Assembly (NCBI GenBank): GCA_943354745.1
Contig: CALRDB010000001.1
Coordinates: 1-64,000 of the forward strand
Source: Candidatus Nomurabacteria bacterium
Lineage (GTDB): Bacteria > Patescibacteriota > Minisyncoccia > Phycocordibacterales > UBA10002
Direction: 5' to 3'
Length of the DNA: 64,000 nt
Shown here one piece after another: positions 1 to 6,598 of the stretch; position 1 is the first letter of the stretch, and each line of letters begins with the position of its first letter. The position numbers were made by a program, and so were the translations under genes. Below the pieces are notes generated by a model, which was not told the DNA's origin, did no database searches, and saw nothing but the letters and a program-made list of their open reading frames with translations.

Positions 1-2
1 CC

Positions 3-1091
3 GAGAGCCGTTCATGTGCAAGTTGGCCGGTGGGGGAATGGCCGTCGGGGTGGACTGCGACTCAAAGTATTACGATAGGAAGTGGAACTACTCCTCCGCC
101 CGTTTCTTCTCAATCCAGTGGTGTTTCCGGTGCAACAGTAAGTACTTCAACGGAAGAAGAAATAGTGTCTCCGCCACCTTCGTCGGTTCCAGCAAATTCA
201 GGTGGAACAACGTGGGTGTATAAACCACAGATATATGTAAGTGCGCTTGTTCCCCTAAAAGGGGTTGCGGGAGCTCCGGTATTGTTCGATGCGGTCGCGG
301 TCGGCTTGAAAAAGGAGCCCTTACCAAATGCAAAATATCTTTGGAGTTTTGGTGACGGAGGAACTGCGGAAGGGAAGAAACTTTCTCATACGTATCACTA
401 TCCTGCCACCTACACGGTTTTAGTCGATGCTTCGTCTGGAGAATGGAGCGCTATGGATAGAAAGGAGATTATGATTCTTGATCCTGAGCTGGTTATCTCG
501 AATATTAAAGAAGGTGGAGATGGGTTCATTGAGATACAAAATGAAGGGAAAAATGAAATTGATCTTTCTCTCTGGCTCTTAAAAACGAGTTCGGGTTTGT
601 TTACGATTCCACAAGGTACGGTCATAGGTGCGAGAAAAGTAATTCCTTTTCCAGCCGCGATTACTCATCTCTTAGCGGATGCGGGGAATATCGCTCTACT
701 ATACCCAAACGGGAATTTTGTGGTTGCTTATGTGGAAAAACAAAATACTTTGGAACCCGCACCTGTCAGGAGACAAGAATCTCAAGTTATTTTGATGTCG
801 ACACCCAAAGAAGTTGAACCTAAAAAGTCGGTTTCTGTCCCTCCATCAAAACCAGCAGAAAAAGAGTCGATTGCTCCGGCCATGTATGTTCCTCCTGTCG
901 CTTCAAGTACAGAGCTCATCGGGGCCGTGGGGGCGGTGGATGGTCGTGGTATGATGCCCTGGCTAGGAGGAGTAGGGGTGCTTCTTGTTGTCGCTGTGGG
1001 AGGGTACCTACTGATGCTTCGCCCTAAGCCGGAACAGAGCCCTGCGGATATACTAAGGAGGGAAGCGGCGAAGTTCGATATCATTGAGTAA
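3..1091 (+). CDS. Surface protein with PKD-like and lamin-tail-like domains, 5' end missing
   Basis: The frame is already open at the left edge, so the start lies upstream. The visible part begins with a Ser/Thr/Pro-rich linker. A PKD-like beta-sandwich follows (WSFGDG, then HTYHYPATYTVLV), then a lamin-tail-like stretch (LVISNI, GFIEIQNEG, LSLWLL), a second Pro/Ser-rich linker and one hydrophobic segment near the C-terminus (GVGVLLVVAVGGYLLML), ended by a short charged tail. This is the layout of an exported protein held by a C-terminal membrane anchor; PKD and lamin-tail domains usually serve in surface adhesion or assembly. The domain calls rest on motifs read by eye. A glycosyltransferase gene follows after 94 bp. 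The exact function is unknown. Confidence 0.75.
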   Translation, partial: ESRSCASWPVGEWPSGWTATQSITIGSGTTPPPVSSQSSGVSGATVSTSTEEEIVSPPPSSVPANSGGTTWVYKPQIYVSALVPLKGVAGAPVLFDAVAVGLKKEPLPNAKYLWSFGDGGTAEGKKLSHTYHYPATYTVLVDASSGEWSAMDRKEIMILDPELVISNIKEGGDGFIEIQNEGKNEIDLSLWLLKTSSGLFTIPQGTVIGARKVIPFPAAITHLLADAGNIALLYPNGNFVVAYVEKQNTLEPAPVRRQESQVILMSTPKEVEPKKSVSVPPSKPAEKESIAPAMYVPPVASSTELIGAVGAVDGRGMMPWLGGVGVLLVVAVGGYLLMLRPKPEQSPADILRREAAKFDIIE

Positions 1092-1092
1092 C

Positions 1093-1183
1093 ACGAATGC
1101 AACGAATTATCATGCGAATGCTACTAATCCACAAATCCTGTATCTTTTCTTCAGTCGCATATTCGCATAATTCGTATGTTCGT
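1093..1183. repeat. Imperfect long inverted repeat made of CGAATNN-type units
   Basis: The whole gap between the surface protein and the first glycosyltransferase is an imperfect hairpin. The left arm (1093-1125) and right arm (1153-1183) are made of short variants of ACGAAT, CGAATTAT and GCGAATG and their complements. A fragment with the same flavour (cgtacgaatatacgaatta) is seen at 3015-3031. It looks like a dispersed intergenic repeat, and it could also act as a weak terminator, although it has no T-run. Confidence 0.5.
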
Positions 1184-1185
1184 AT

Positions 1186-2313
1186 ATGAAAAAGATTCTT
1201 ATTTTCACAACTGCCTATCTCCCGTTCGTCGGCGGAGCGGAGCTTGCGATCAAAGAGATAACCGATCGGTTGTCATCGAGCGAATTTTCGTTTGATTTAA
1301 TCACGCTCAATCTAGACGGAAAACAAAAGGCGGAAGAACAAATGGGGAATGTGCGAGTCATCCGGCTTTCATGCTCTAAAGTACTTTTTCCGTTTCGAGC
1401 GTCTTCTCGAGCGATAGTACTACATCGAGAAAAACCATATGATCGAATCTGGTCGGTGATGGCTTCCTACGGGGGATTCGCCGGACTATTTTTCAAGCAT
1501 CATTTCCCGAAAGTCCCCTTTATCCTCACCTTGCAAGAAGGCGATTCCTTCGCTCATATCTACCGACGCGTCTTTTTCATCTGGCCACTTTTCAAAATGA
1601 TTTTTACTAGGGCTGACCATATTACCGCTATTTCAAATTACTTGGCCGATTGGGCAAGGAGAATGGGTGCAACCTGTCCTGTTGAGGTGATACCGAATGG
1701 GGTATCAATCAAGAATTTCGAGTATCAAATCTCGAATATCGAAAAAGAAGAAATAAAAGAGAAATTAAATATAAAACCAGAAGATAAAGTCATTATTACC
1801 ACCTCTCGGCTCGTGGAGAAGAATGGGGTGGGGGATTTGATTGAGTCGATGCGATATCTTCCCGAAAATGTAAAACTTATTATTTGTGGTTCTGGTTCTC
1901 TTGAAAAAAGCTATAAGTTAAAAGCTATAAGCTATAAGCTGGAAAACCGTACTCGGTTTATCGGTTTTGTGCCACATAGCGAACTTCCACAATACCTTCA
2001 CGCTTCTGACATCTTCTGTCGCCCGTCGCTCTCCGAAGGTATGGGGAGTTCATTTGTAGAAGCGATGGCGGCGGGGCTTCCTGTTATCGCGACGCGCGTC
2101 GGCGGTATACCTGATTTTCTCAAGGATGGCGAGACGGGCCTCTTTTGTGAGGTACAAAATCCAAAAAGTATCGCCGAAAAAGTAACTCTGCTCTTGTCGG
2201 ATACGGCACTTAGGGTCAAAATTATTGCCAACGCTTCCGCCCTAGTTCGGGAGGATTACGACTGGGATTTTATCGCGGGAAAGATGGAAAATGCCTTTGT
2301 TGACAAAGAATAA
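1186..2313 (+). CDS. Glycosyltransferase family 4 (GT-B fold)
   Basis: This 375-residue protein transfers a sugar from a nucleotide-sugar donor to a growing glycan in the cytoplasm. The N-terminal Rossmann half opens with ILIFTTAYLPFVGGAE, the typical acceptor-side glycine loop. The C-terminal half has VEVIPNGVSIKNF, ITTSRLVEKNGVGDLIES and SEGMGSSFVEAMAAGLPVIAT, which holds the E-x7-E donor-binding pair near residues 283 and 291. Full length is normal for GT4. Two stretches do not look like family sequence: one near residues 177-187 (EYQISNIEKEE) and one near 241-252 (SYKLKAISYKLE). Both are encoded by short repeated or inverted DNA. The donor and acceptor cannot be read from sequence. Confidence 0.9.
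   Translation: MKKILIFTTAYLPFVGGAELAIKEITDRLSSSEFSFDLITLNLDGKQKAEEQMGNVRVIRLSCSKVLFPFRASSRAIVLHREKPYDRIWSVMASYGGFAGLFFKHHFPKVPFILTLQEGDSFAHIYRRVFFIWPLFKMIFTRADHITAISNYLADWARRMGATCPVEVIPNGVSIKNFEYQISNIEKEEIKEKLNIKPEDKVIITTSRLVEKNGVGDLIESMRYLPENVKLIICGSGSLEKSYKLKAISYKLENRTRFIGFVPHSELPQYLHASDIFCRPSLSEGMGSSFVEAMAAGLPVIATRVGGIPDFLKDGETGLFCEVQNPKSIAEKVTLLLSDTALRVKIIANASALVREDYDWDFIAGKMENAFVDKE
1717..1736. repeat. Short in-frame inverted repeat inside a glycosyltransferase gene
   Basis: TTCGAG at 1717-1722 is repeated as its complement CTCGAA at 1731-1736, within a TCGAATATCGAA-like run that continues to about 1745. It encodes EYQISNIEK in the linker between the two Rossmann halves, where added residues are tolerable. 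Confidence 0.4.
1909..1940. repeat. In-frame AGCTATAAG repeats inside a glycosyltransferase gene
   Basis: Three copies of AGCTATAAG start at 1909, 1923 and 1930; the last two overlap. They encode the low-complexity peptide SYKLKAISYKL in the C-terminal half of the protein, next to normal GT4 motifs. The reading frame is kept. Confidence 0.6.
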
Positions 2314-2327
2314 GGAAACCGTACTAT
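2300..2327 (+). promoter_or_regulatory. Strong sigma70-like promoter overlapping a gene end
   Basis: TTGACA (2300-2305), a 16-nt spacer and TACTAT (2322-2327) lie across the stop of the glycosyltransferase. Transcription would start near 2334, exactly at an ATG of the mini-ORF that follows. Confidence 0.6.
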
Positions 2328-2384
2328 ATGAGTATGCAGAAGCATACAGTCATGAACGTTGTGCCGCCGGCGACCGCCCTCTAA
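2328..2384 (+). CDS. Possible 18-codon mini-ORF or small RNA ahead of a terminator
   Basis: The frame reads MSMQKHTVMNVVPPATAL and then stops; a second ATG at 2334 would give a leaderless 16-residue form from the promoter at 2300-2327. An intrinsic terminator follows 38 bp after the stop. A look-alike unit sits at 3032-3140 (MKSRNKYSNIVPPPSPNP, then a terminator). The two share GTGCCGCC at the DNA level and N-[VI]-V-P-P at the protein level. It could be a small peptide, a regulatory leader, or a small RNA whose coding look is chance. No function is known to me. Confidence 0.3.
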   Translation: MSMQKHTVMNVVPPATAL

Positions 2385-2421
2385 TCGGGTTGGTTGTTTC
2401 TTCGTATCCTTTGAGAACTTA

Positions 2422-2451
2422 GAAAAACTGCCCCGATCGGGGTGGTTTTTT
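2422..2451 (+). terminator. Bidirectional intrinsic terminator
   Basis: AAAAACTG, CCCCGATCGGGG and TGGTTTTTT form a GC-rich palindrome with an A-run on the left and a T-run on the right, so it could work on both strands. Confidence 0.85.
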
Positions 2452-2610
2452 GTTATAACTTCCATAATCGGCGCATTTCTTTGTTGCTTCGCTCGTTTGC
2501 TCCCGCAATGTATAAAGCATACATTTTGGTCGCAAGTCTCACTCGCATCTCGAACTGCATCCGATTTTGAAAGTTCTAATGTATCGCTTTATCAAGTTAA
2601 TCAATAACAT

Positions 2611-2946
2611 ATGGAAACAATATCGTGGAAAGAGTTTGAGAAAGTAGAGCTTCGGGTGGGGACGATTATGACCGTGGAAGATTTTCCCGAAGCGAGAAAG
2701 CCTGCGTATAAGCTGACAATAGACTTCGGCGAGTTCGGTGTTAAGAAATCAAGCGCGCAAATTACCAAGCATTACAAGAAGGCGGAGCTTATCGGGAAGC
2801 AGGTTGTCGGGGTTATCAACTTTCCTCCTAAGCAAATCGGACCCTTCATTTCAGAATGTCTGACGACCGGCTTCGCGGATGAAAATGGTGATGTAGTGCT
2901 CACGATGCCAGAGCGACACGTTCCTAATGGCTCAAAGATGTTCTAA
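2611..2946 (+). CDS. csaA: CsaA-like tRNA-binding protein
   Basis: This small protein of 111 residues is essentially one tRNA-binding OB-fold, the domain also found at the end of MetG and in Arc1p/EMAP. Diagnostic stretches are FEKVELRVGTI near the N-terminus, KPAYKLTIDFGEFGVKKSSAQI in the middle, GKQVVGVINFPPKQIGP and the C-terminal MPERHVPNGSKMF. Length and layout match stand-alone CsaA proteins, which bind tRNA and have been described as export chaperones. It stands alone between two mini-ORF/terminator units and does not appear to belong to the sugar operons. The 159 bp between the preceding terminator and this start hold only a small inverted repeat (AATGTAT/ATACATT, 2507-2525). No Shine-Dalgarno is visible. 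Confidence 0.88.
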   Translation: METISWKEFEKVELRVGTIMTVEDFPEARKPAYKLTIDFGEFGVKKSSAQITKHYKKAELIGKQVVGVINFPPKQIGPFISECLTTGFADENGDVVLTMPERHVPNGSKMF

Positions 2947-3031
2947 ACAATACGCATACATACGGCCTGCTGGCCTTTAGTATTTCGTCGCCTTCGCGCC
3001 TCAATTACAAACCCGTACGAATATACGAATT

Positions 3032-3088
3032 ATGAAGAGTAGAAATAAATACAGCAACATAGTGCCGCCACCGTCTCCGAACCCATAA
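3032..3088 (+). CDS. Second possible 18-codon mini-ORF or small RNA
   Basis: The frame reads MKSRNKYSNIVPPPSPNP and stops 25 bp before an intrinsic terminator. It has the same length as the unit at 2328-2384 and shares its N-[IV]-V-P-P core and the DNA word GTGCCGCC. A weak promoter-like pair (TTACAA at 3005, AATTAT at 3028) lies just upstream. A Pro-rich end can stall ribosomes, so a leader peptide is one reading; a small RNA is another. Confidence 0.28.
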   Translation: MKSRNKYSNIVPPPSPNP

Positions 3089-3112
3089 CTCCGGAGCAGA
3101 TTTTTTGCACAT

Positions 3113-3140
3113 AAAAACGCTCCGGTTTCGGGGCGTTTTT
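3113..3140 (+). terminator. Bidirectional intrinsic terminator
   Basis: AAAAACGCTCCG, the loop GTTT and CGGGGCGTTTTT form a strong hairpin flanked by A- and T-runs. A second small stem (CTCCG/CGGAG, 3075-3096, followed by six Ts) lies just before it. Confidence 0.85.
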
Positions 3141-3242
3141 AATTTTCCTGTGAGAGTTCGAAGTGCTGCGGATTTTCATAGGAGCGGTAACTACACCCTC
3201 CGAAATCGCATAGTGCGATGCAGAGTTCGTTAACAACTACAT

Positions 3243-4067
3243 ATGCCTATGATACACATCAAAAACAACCTCCTTGTGATAAAGGAAGGCACCGAAAGTC
3301 TCCGAAACGGAGGACAACATCTTGACCCGGCAGTCGCTGATGATACCGTGTCACAAATCGCCGAACTGTGGGAGCGGGGAATAGTAACGGTACTCGTCAC
3401 TTCCGGCGCCATAGCGATGGGCCGTTCGCACTGCCAGTCTCATTGGAGAGACGACCGTCCTTTTACAAAGAGCGCCCTCGCGAGTATTGGTGCGTGGCCT
3501 CTTCTCTCGTACTGGGGAAATGCCTTTCTCAAGTACAACTTGCTTATCGGGCAAGGCTGGGTCACCTACGCTTCGCTCAATAACATGTGGGAGCGTGGGA
3601 TGTTCGTCAAAGGAGTGCGTACACTTCTTGGTTTGCGCACGGTTCCGGTCATAGACGAAAATGATTTTCTCGCCGACGAAGAGATTCGCGCGCTTGAAAA
3701 AGGTTTCGGAGATAACGACAGTCTCGCGTTCAGAGTAGCCATCCATATACAGGCAGGAGCGATTCTGTTCATTTCGGATACCGACGGCTTCTACACGGAG
3801 GATCCGAAGCTGAATCCAGAAGCGAGGCGATACAAAACCATCAACGCACGCCGTATCCCAGCTCATCTCATGGAAGGACGTACAGCTGACGGTGTATCGC
3901 GAGGAGGTGTACAGTCAAAAATCCTTTCTGCGGCAAAATGTGCGAAAAATGGCATGTATGTCGGCGTTTCCCGCCAGTCTGTGGGGAAGCGGACGATTGT
4001 AGGCTTCATGGAAGGAAAAACGACGGGGACGTTTGTAAGGGCGCGTGGCAACACGACGCTTGCGTAG
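3243..4067 (+). CDS. proB: Glutamate 5-kinase-like amino acid kinase, no PUA domain
   Basis: This 274-residue protein belongs to the amino acid kinase fold that phosphorylates carboxylates such as the gamma-carboxyl of glutamate. VLVTSGAIAMG (glycine-rich phosphate loop), SIGAWPLLSYW, VPVIDENDFLADEEI and GDNDSLAFRVA...ILFISDTDGFYTEDPKLNPEA line up with glutamate 5-kinase. The protein ends with GVQSKILSAAKCAKNGMYVGVSR, the usual kinase-domain end, so the RNA-binding PUA domain of longer ProB proteins is absent. The N-terminal VIKEGTESL departs from the usual V-x-K-[VI]-GS. No proA lies next to it, so a role in proline synthesis is inferred only from family. A strong terminator isolates it from the sugar genes. 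Confidence 0.72.
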   Translation: MPMIHIKNNLLVIKEGTESLRNGGQHLDPAVADDTVSQIAELWERGIVTVLVTSGAIAMGRSHCQSHWRDDRPFTKSALASIGAWPLLSYWGNAFLKYNLLIGQGWVTYASLNNMWERGMFVKGVRTLLGLRTVPVIDENDFLADEEIRALEKGFGDNDSLAFRVAIHIQAGAILFISDTDGFYTEDPKLNPEARRYKTINARRIPAHLMEGRTADGVSRGGVQSKILSAAKCAKNGMYVGVSRQSVGKRTIVGFMEGKTTGTFVRARGNTTLA

Positions 4068-4073
4068 TTATCA

Positions 4074-4101
4074 GGGGCTGTCCTAACGGATAGCCCTTTT
4101 T
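4074..4101 (+). terminator. Intrinsic terminator after the kinase gene
   Basis: GGGCTGTCC, the loop TAAC and GGATAGCCC pair with one internal mismatch and are followed by TTTTT. It sits a few bases after the stop codon. Confidence 0.85.
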
Positions 4102-4118
4102 ATTTGTTATAGTAAAGA

Positions 4119-4209
4119 CACGGAATCGACACAGAAGAAGAACACGGAACGGGACGGAACCATTCCGAGTCAGTTCCGTGTTGGCTTCGTTCCGCGTAAG
4201 TTCCGTGGT
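4119..4209. repeat. CACGGAAC/GTTCCGTG repeat cluster
   Basis: Several copies of (A)CACGGAA or its complement fill the gap. AACACGGAAC (4141-4150) pairs perfectly with GTTCCGTGTT (4173-4182), and further TTCCG(C/T)G copies run up to the next gene start. It looks like a dispersed intergenic repeat and would form a hairpin in the 5' leader of the glycosyltransferase mRNA. Confidence 0.6.
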
Positions 4210-4214
4210 TTTTT

Positions 4215-5252
4215 ATGAAAATACTTATCGCTACAGGCATTTATCCACCCGACATTGGAGGACCGGCGCAGTACGCGCGGGGAGTAGAGGAAGCGTGGAA
4301 GAAAGAAGGGCACAGTGTGAAAGTGCTCGCCTTTCGGTTTGAGCGGAGACTCCCAACGGGCGTACGGCATTTGTACTATTTTTTGCGTGTACTTTTCTCA
4401 CTCCGTGGTGTTGATTTCGTCTTTTCTCCCGATACCTTTAGCGCCGCTTTGCCTGCGCTTCTCGCGTGCAAACTTTTTGGGAAGAAGATCATTATTCGAA
4501 CCGGCGGAGATTTCCTGTGGGAATCGTATGTAGAGCGAACGGGGGATTTGGTGCTCCTGAAAGATTTTTATACGACAAGTGTAAACAAGTTTAATAGGAA
4601 AGAACGGATAGTTTTTGCCTTACTCAAATTTTTGTTCCGTCACGTGGGCGCCATTATTTTCAGTACGGCATGGCAGAAAGATATTTTTGAGAAGCCGTAC
4701 GGGCTTGATGTGAAGAAATGCTGTATCGTTGAGAACTTTTACGGTCGTCAAGAACATTCCAACATTCTCAAGAATGTTGGAATGTCGGAGAAGGTGTTTG
4801 TGGGAGGGACGAGAGAATTGCATTGGAAGAATCTTCCACGAGTCGAAGAAGCATTTAAACGTGTACAAGAAAAGGACACGTCAATTACGTTTCATCTGCA
4901 AACCAGCGACCGAGCGAAATTCTTGGAGGATATACAGTCCAGCTATGCGGTTATCATCGCCTCTCTTGGTGATATTTCACCCAACACGATCTTGGAAGCA
5001 ATTTCATTCGGTAAGCCATTTATTCTGACGCGCGAGACCGGACTGTATGAAAAATTGAAAGACATCGGCGTGTGGGTGAATCCCGAAGACGTGAACGATA
5101 TTGCAGAGAAGATATCGTGGCTTTTAGATGAGAAAAATTACGCGGAGCAGTGTAAGAAAATAACGGGATTTACTTTTACGCACAGCTACGAGCAAATCGC
5201 AGACGAACTACTGGAGATACATAGCAAGTTGCGGCAGTACGGTGTACGGTAG
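4215..5252 (+). CDS. Glycosyltransferase family 4
   Basis: A 345-residue GT-B enzyme. The N-terminus ILIATGIYPPDIGGPAQYARGVEEAW is the classic acceptor-domain glycine loop; FSPDTFSAALPALLACKLFGKKIIIRTGGDFLWES follows the family. The C-terminal half has SYAVIIASLGDISPNTILEAISFGKPFILTRETG, where the usual E-x7-E has become D-x6-E, a conservative change in the donor-binding loop. A perfect 15-bp inverted repeat (4754-4785) encodes HSNILKNVGMSEK between the two halves, and this peptide does not look like family sequence. The upstream leader holds CACGGAAC repeats. The stop overlaps a GTG codon in the next frame, but the next gene more likely starts at 5324. Donor and acceptor are unknown. Confidence 0.87.
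   Translation: MKILIATGIYPPDIGGPAQYARGVEEAWKKEGHSVKVLAFRFERRLPTGVRHLYYFLRVLFSLRGVDFVFSPDTFSAALPALLACKLFGKKIIIRTGGDFLWESYVERTGDLVLLKDFYTTSVNKFNRKERIVFALLKFLFRHVGAIIFSTAWQKDIFEKPYGLDVKKCCIVENFYGRQEHSNILKNVGMSEKVFVGGTRELHWKNLPRVEEAFKRVQEKDTSITFHLQTSDRAKFLEDIQSSYAVIIASLGDISPNTILEAISFGKPFILTRETGLYEKLKDIGVWVNPEDVNDIAEKISWLLDEKNYAEQCKKITGFTFTHSYEQIADELLEIHSKLRQYGVR
4754..4785. repeat. Perfect 15-bp inverted repeat inside a coding region
   Basis: ACATTCCAACATTCT (4754-4768), the 2-nt spacer CA and AGAATGTTGGAATGT (4771-4785) form an exact hairpin. It is in frame and encodes SNILKNVGM in the interdomain part of the GT4 protein, about residues 181-190. Confidence 0.9.
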
Positions 5253-5323
5253 TGCCACGCGTTACATCAAACGTCGGTCGATGCGCGTTGCGCCACCGAA
5301 TAACGAGTTACGATTCTAAAAAT

Positions 5324-6451
5324 ATGCGCGTATTAAATCTTAGTTTAGACAGTCAGGTTTTAGAGAAAGACTCCGCCGTACAGCGAAGGCTTCTTGCGTT
5401 TGCCGAGAAGATTGGCAATACAACCCCCGCCCTCGCCGACTCGGGCACCCCCTTTAATAAGGGGGAACTTACCGTTTTTGTTCCTGCCGGACGAAGCACC
5501 GTAGAGTCACTTTCACCGAATCTGACAGTGCAGGGTTTTGGGGGTCCGAAACTGTTTCAATTTTTTAGAATGTGGAGCAGGGCAGTAGAGGAAGTGAAAA
5601 AGAACCGATACGATTTGATTACCGTACAAGATTCCTTTTTCCTTGGATTTCTTGGAGTACAGCTCGGAGAAAAGTGTAAGATTCCTGTGGAAATACAGGT
5701 GCATGGGTTTGAGAAGATGGTTGGCGGAAGGAAACAACTCGCACGTTTCGTGCTAGGAAAGGCGACGAAAATTCGTGTGGTGAGCGAGAGATTGAAAAGG
5801 GAACTGAACTCCATATTCCATATCCCGCACTCCAAAATGTATGTTCTTCCTGTGTATACGCAGATAGATACCACGCAACGAATCTCAAAACGGAAAACCG
5901 TTCCATATCCCTTCACCTTTCTCATGGTTGGACGGCTCGTGGCCGTGAAGAACATTGGTTTGCAAATACGAGCAATAGCTGAACTCATAAAACAGATACC
6001 GCACGTTCGTTTAGTTATCGTCGGTGATGGACCGGAGAAGGCAAGTCTAAAGTTGCAAGTTAACAGTCTAAAGTTAGAAGATAAGATATTGTTTGAGGGC
6101 AGACAAGAAAATGTAAGCACGTACTACGGAGAAGCCGATGCGTTTTTGCTTACTTCCGACTATGAAGGATGGGGGCGTGTCGTACTCGAGGCAGCAGCCA
6201 ATAAACTCCCAAGTATCATGACCGATGTTGGGCTAGCCCAGGAAGTGATAAAAAACAATGAGAACGGATTTGTTATTTCTGTCGGTGACCAGTCTGAACT
6301 CGTACTTGCCATGAAAGAACTTATCGATAAGCCGGAACTTCGTGAACGACTTGGCGAAGCGGCGCTCCGTACGTTTAGGTCACTCCCTACTCAAGAAGTA
6401 CAGATTCAGAAACAAGTTACTGAGTGGCAAACGCTTATAAGCAGAAAATAG
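5324..6451 (+). CDS. Glycosyltransferase family 4
   Basis: With ATG at 5324 the protein has 375 residues and begins MRVLNLSLDSQVL. The open frame reaches back to a GTG at 5252, but those 24 codons look like intergenic sequence. The C-terminal half carries TFLMVGRLVAVKNIGLQIRAIAEL, LVIVGDGPEKASLK and LLTSDYEGWGRVVLEAAANKLPSIMTDVG with the E-x7-E pair, so the family is clear. Three stretches look inserted: residues about 34-46 (NTTPALADSGTPF, over a CCCCCTT/AAGGGGG palindrome), about 162-172 (NSIFHIPHSKM) and about 241-251 (SLKLQVNSLKL, over an 11-nt direct repeat). The stop codon lies inside a 30-bp palindrome. Confidence 0.87.
   Translation: MRVLNLSLDSQVLEKDSAVQRRLLAFAEKIGNTTPALADSGTPFNKGELTVFVPAGRSTVESLSPNLTVQGFGGPKLFQFFRMWSRAVEEVKKNRYDLITVQDSFFLGFLGVQLGEKCKIPVEIQVHGFEKMVGGRKQLARFVLGKATKIRVVSERLKRELNSIFHIPHSKMYVLPVYTQIDTTQRISKRKTVPYPFTFLMVGRLVAVKNIGLQIRAIAELIKQIPHVRLVIVGDGPEKASLKLQVNSLKLEDKILFEGRQENVSTYYGEADAFLLTSDYEGWGRVVLEAAANKLPSIMTDVGLAQEVIKNNENGFVISVGDQSELVLAMKELIDKPELRERLGEAALRTFRSLPTQEVQIQKQVTEWQTLISRK
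5424..5465. repeat. In-frame palindromic insert (CCCCCTT...AAGGGGG)
   Basis: CCCCCTT, TAAT and AAGGGGG (5448-5465) form a hairpin preceded by a C-rich run with its own small stem (GCCGACTCGGGC). It encodes PALADSGTPFNKGEL near the N-terminus of the glycosyltransferase. It resembles intergenic repeats of this type seen in many bacteria, but here it is translated. Confidence 0.6.
5808..5834. repeat. In-frame ACTCCATATTCCATA-type repeat
   Basis: ACTCCA, ATTCCATAT and ACTCCA recur within 27 nt and encode NSIFHIPHSK. The match to a repeat family is by look only. Confidence 0.35.
6044..6075. repeat. In-frame 11-nt direct repeat AGTCTAAAGTT
   Basis: AGTCTAAAGTT occurs at 6044-6054 and again at 6065-6075, spaced 21 nt so that the frame is kept. 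It encodes SLKLQVNSLKLED right after the VGDGPEK motif. Confidence 0.65.
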
Positions 6452-6532
6452 GTACGATCGTACCTATTTTCTTGCCACTCTCATTTAAGCAATAGTATAC
6501 GGCCGTACACTATTGCTTAGTGGTAAAGAAAA
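6422..6532. repeat. Stacked palindromes after a glycosyltransferase gene, possible attenuator or terminator
   Basis: A perfect 30-bp palindrome (6443-6472, centred on CGATCG) contains the TAG stop at 6449-6451. It is flanked by GAGTGGCAA (6422-6430) and its complement TTGCCACTC (6472-6480). A second hairpin, 6487-6518, pairs AAGCAATAGT with ACTATTGCTT around TACGGCCGTA. TTTTCTTGCCACT (6467-6479) can also pair with AGTGGTAAAGAAAA (6519-6532), so two mutually exclusive folds exist. The T-rich right arm may end transcription. Confidence 0.7.
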
Positions 6533-6570
6533 TGTGGTGGCTAACATAGCCTCTCCTTTTTCGGTTCAAG

Positions 6571-6598
6571 TTGTACAGCCCTTAATTTAAGGTAAAAT
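6571..6598 (+). promoter_or_regulatory. Promoter candidate for the sugar dehydrogenase gene
   Basis: TTGTAC (6571-6576), 16 nt and TAAAAT (6593-6598). The -10 overlaps the first possible ATG (6597), so transcription would begin near 6605 and favour ATG 6609 or 6615 as the start. Confidence 0.45.

Noticed and set aside
1909..1940. CRISPR-like array
   Set aside because: Three 9-nt repeats overlapping or 14 nt apart, without unique spacers of regular length, inside a coding region.
2359..2607. 82-codon open frame between the first glycosyltransferase and csaA
   Set aside because: It runs straight through the strong terminator at 2422-2451 and has no family motif.
3351..3866. 171-codon minus-strand frame opposite the kinase gene
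   Set aside because: It mirrors a well-supported amino acid kinase gene and has no motif of its own.
5281..5319. A third copy of the mini-ORF unit (GTTGCGCCACCG, reading MRVAPPNNELRF)
   Set aside because: The DNA word differs at several positions and no terminator follows.
5557..6120. 187-codon minus-strand frame with GIWNMEF-like repeats
   Set aside because: Shadow of the GT4 gene; the repeated residues come from the micro-repeats on the other strand.
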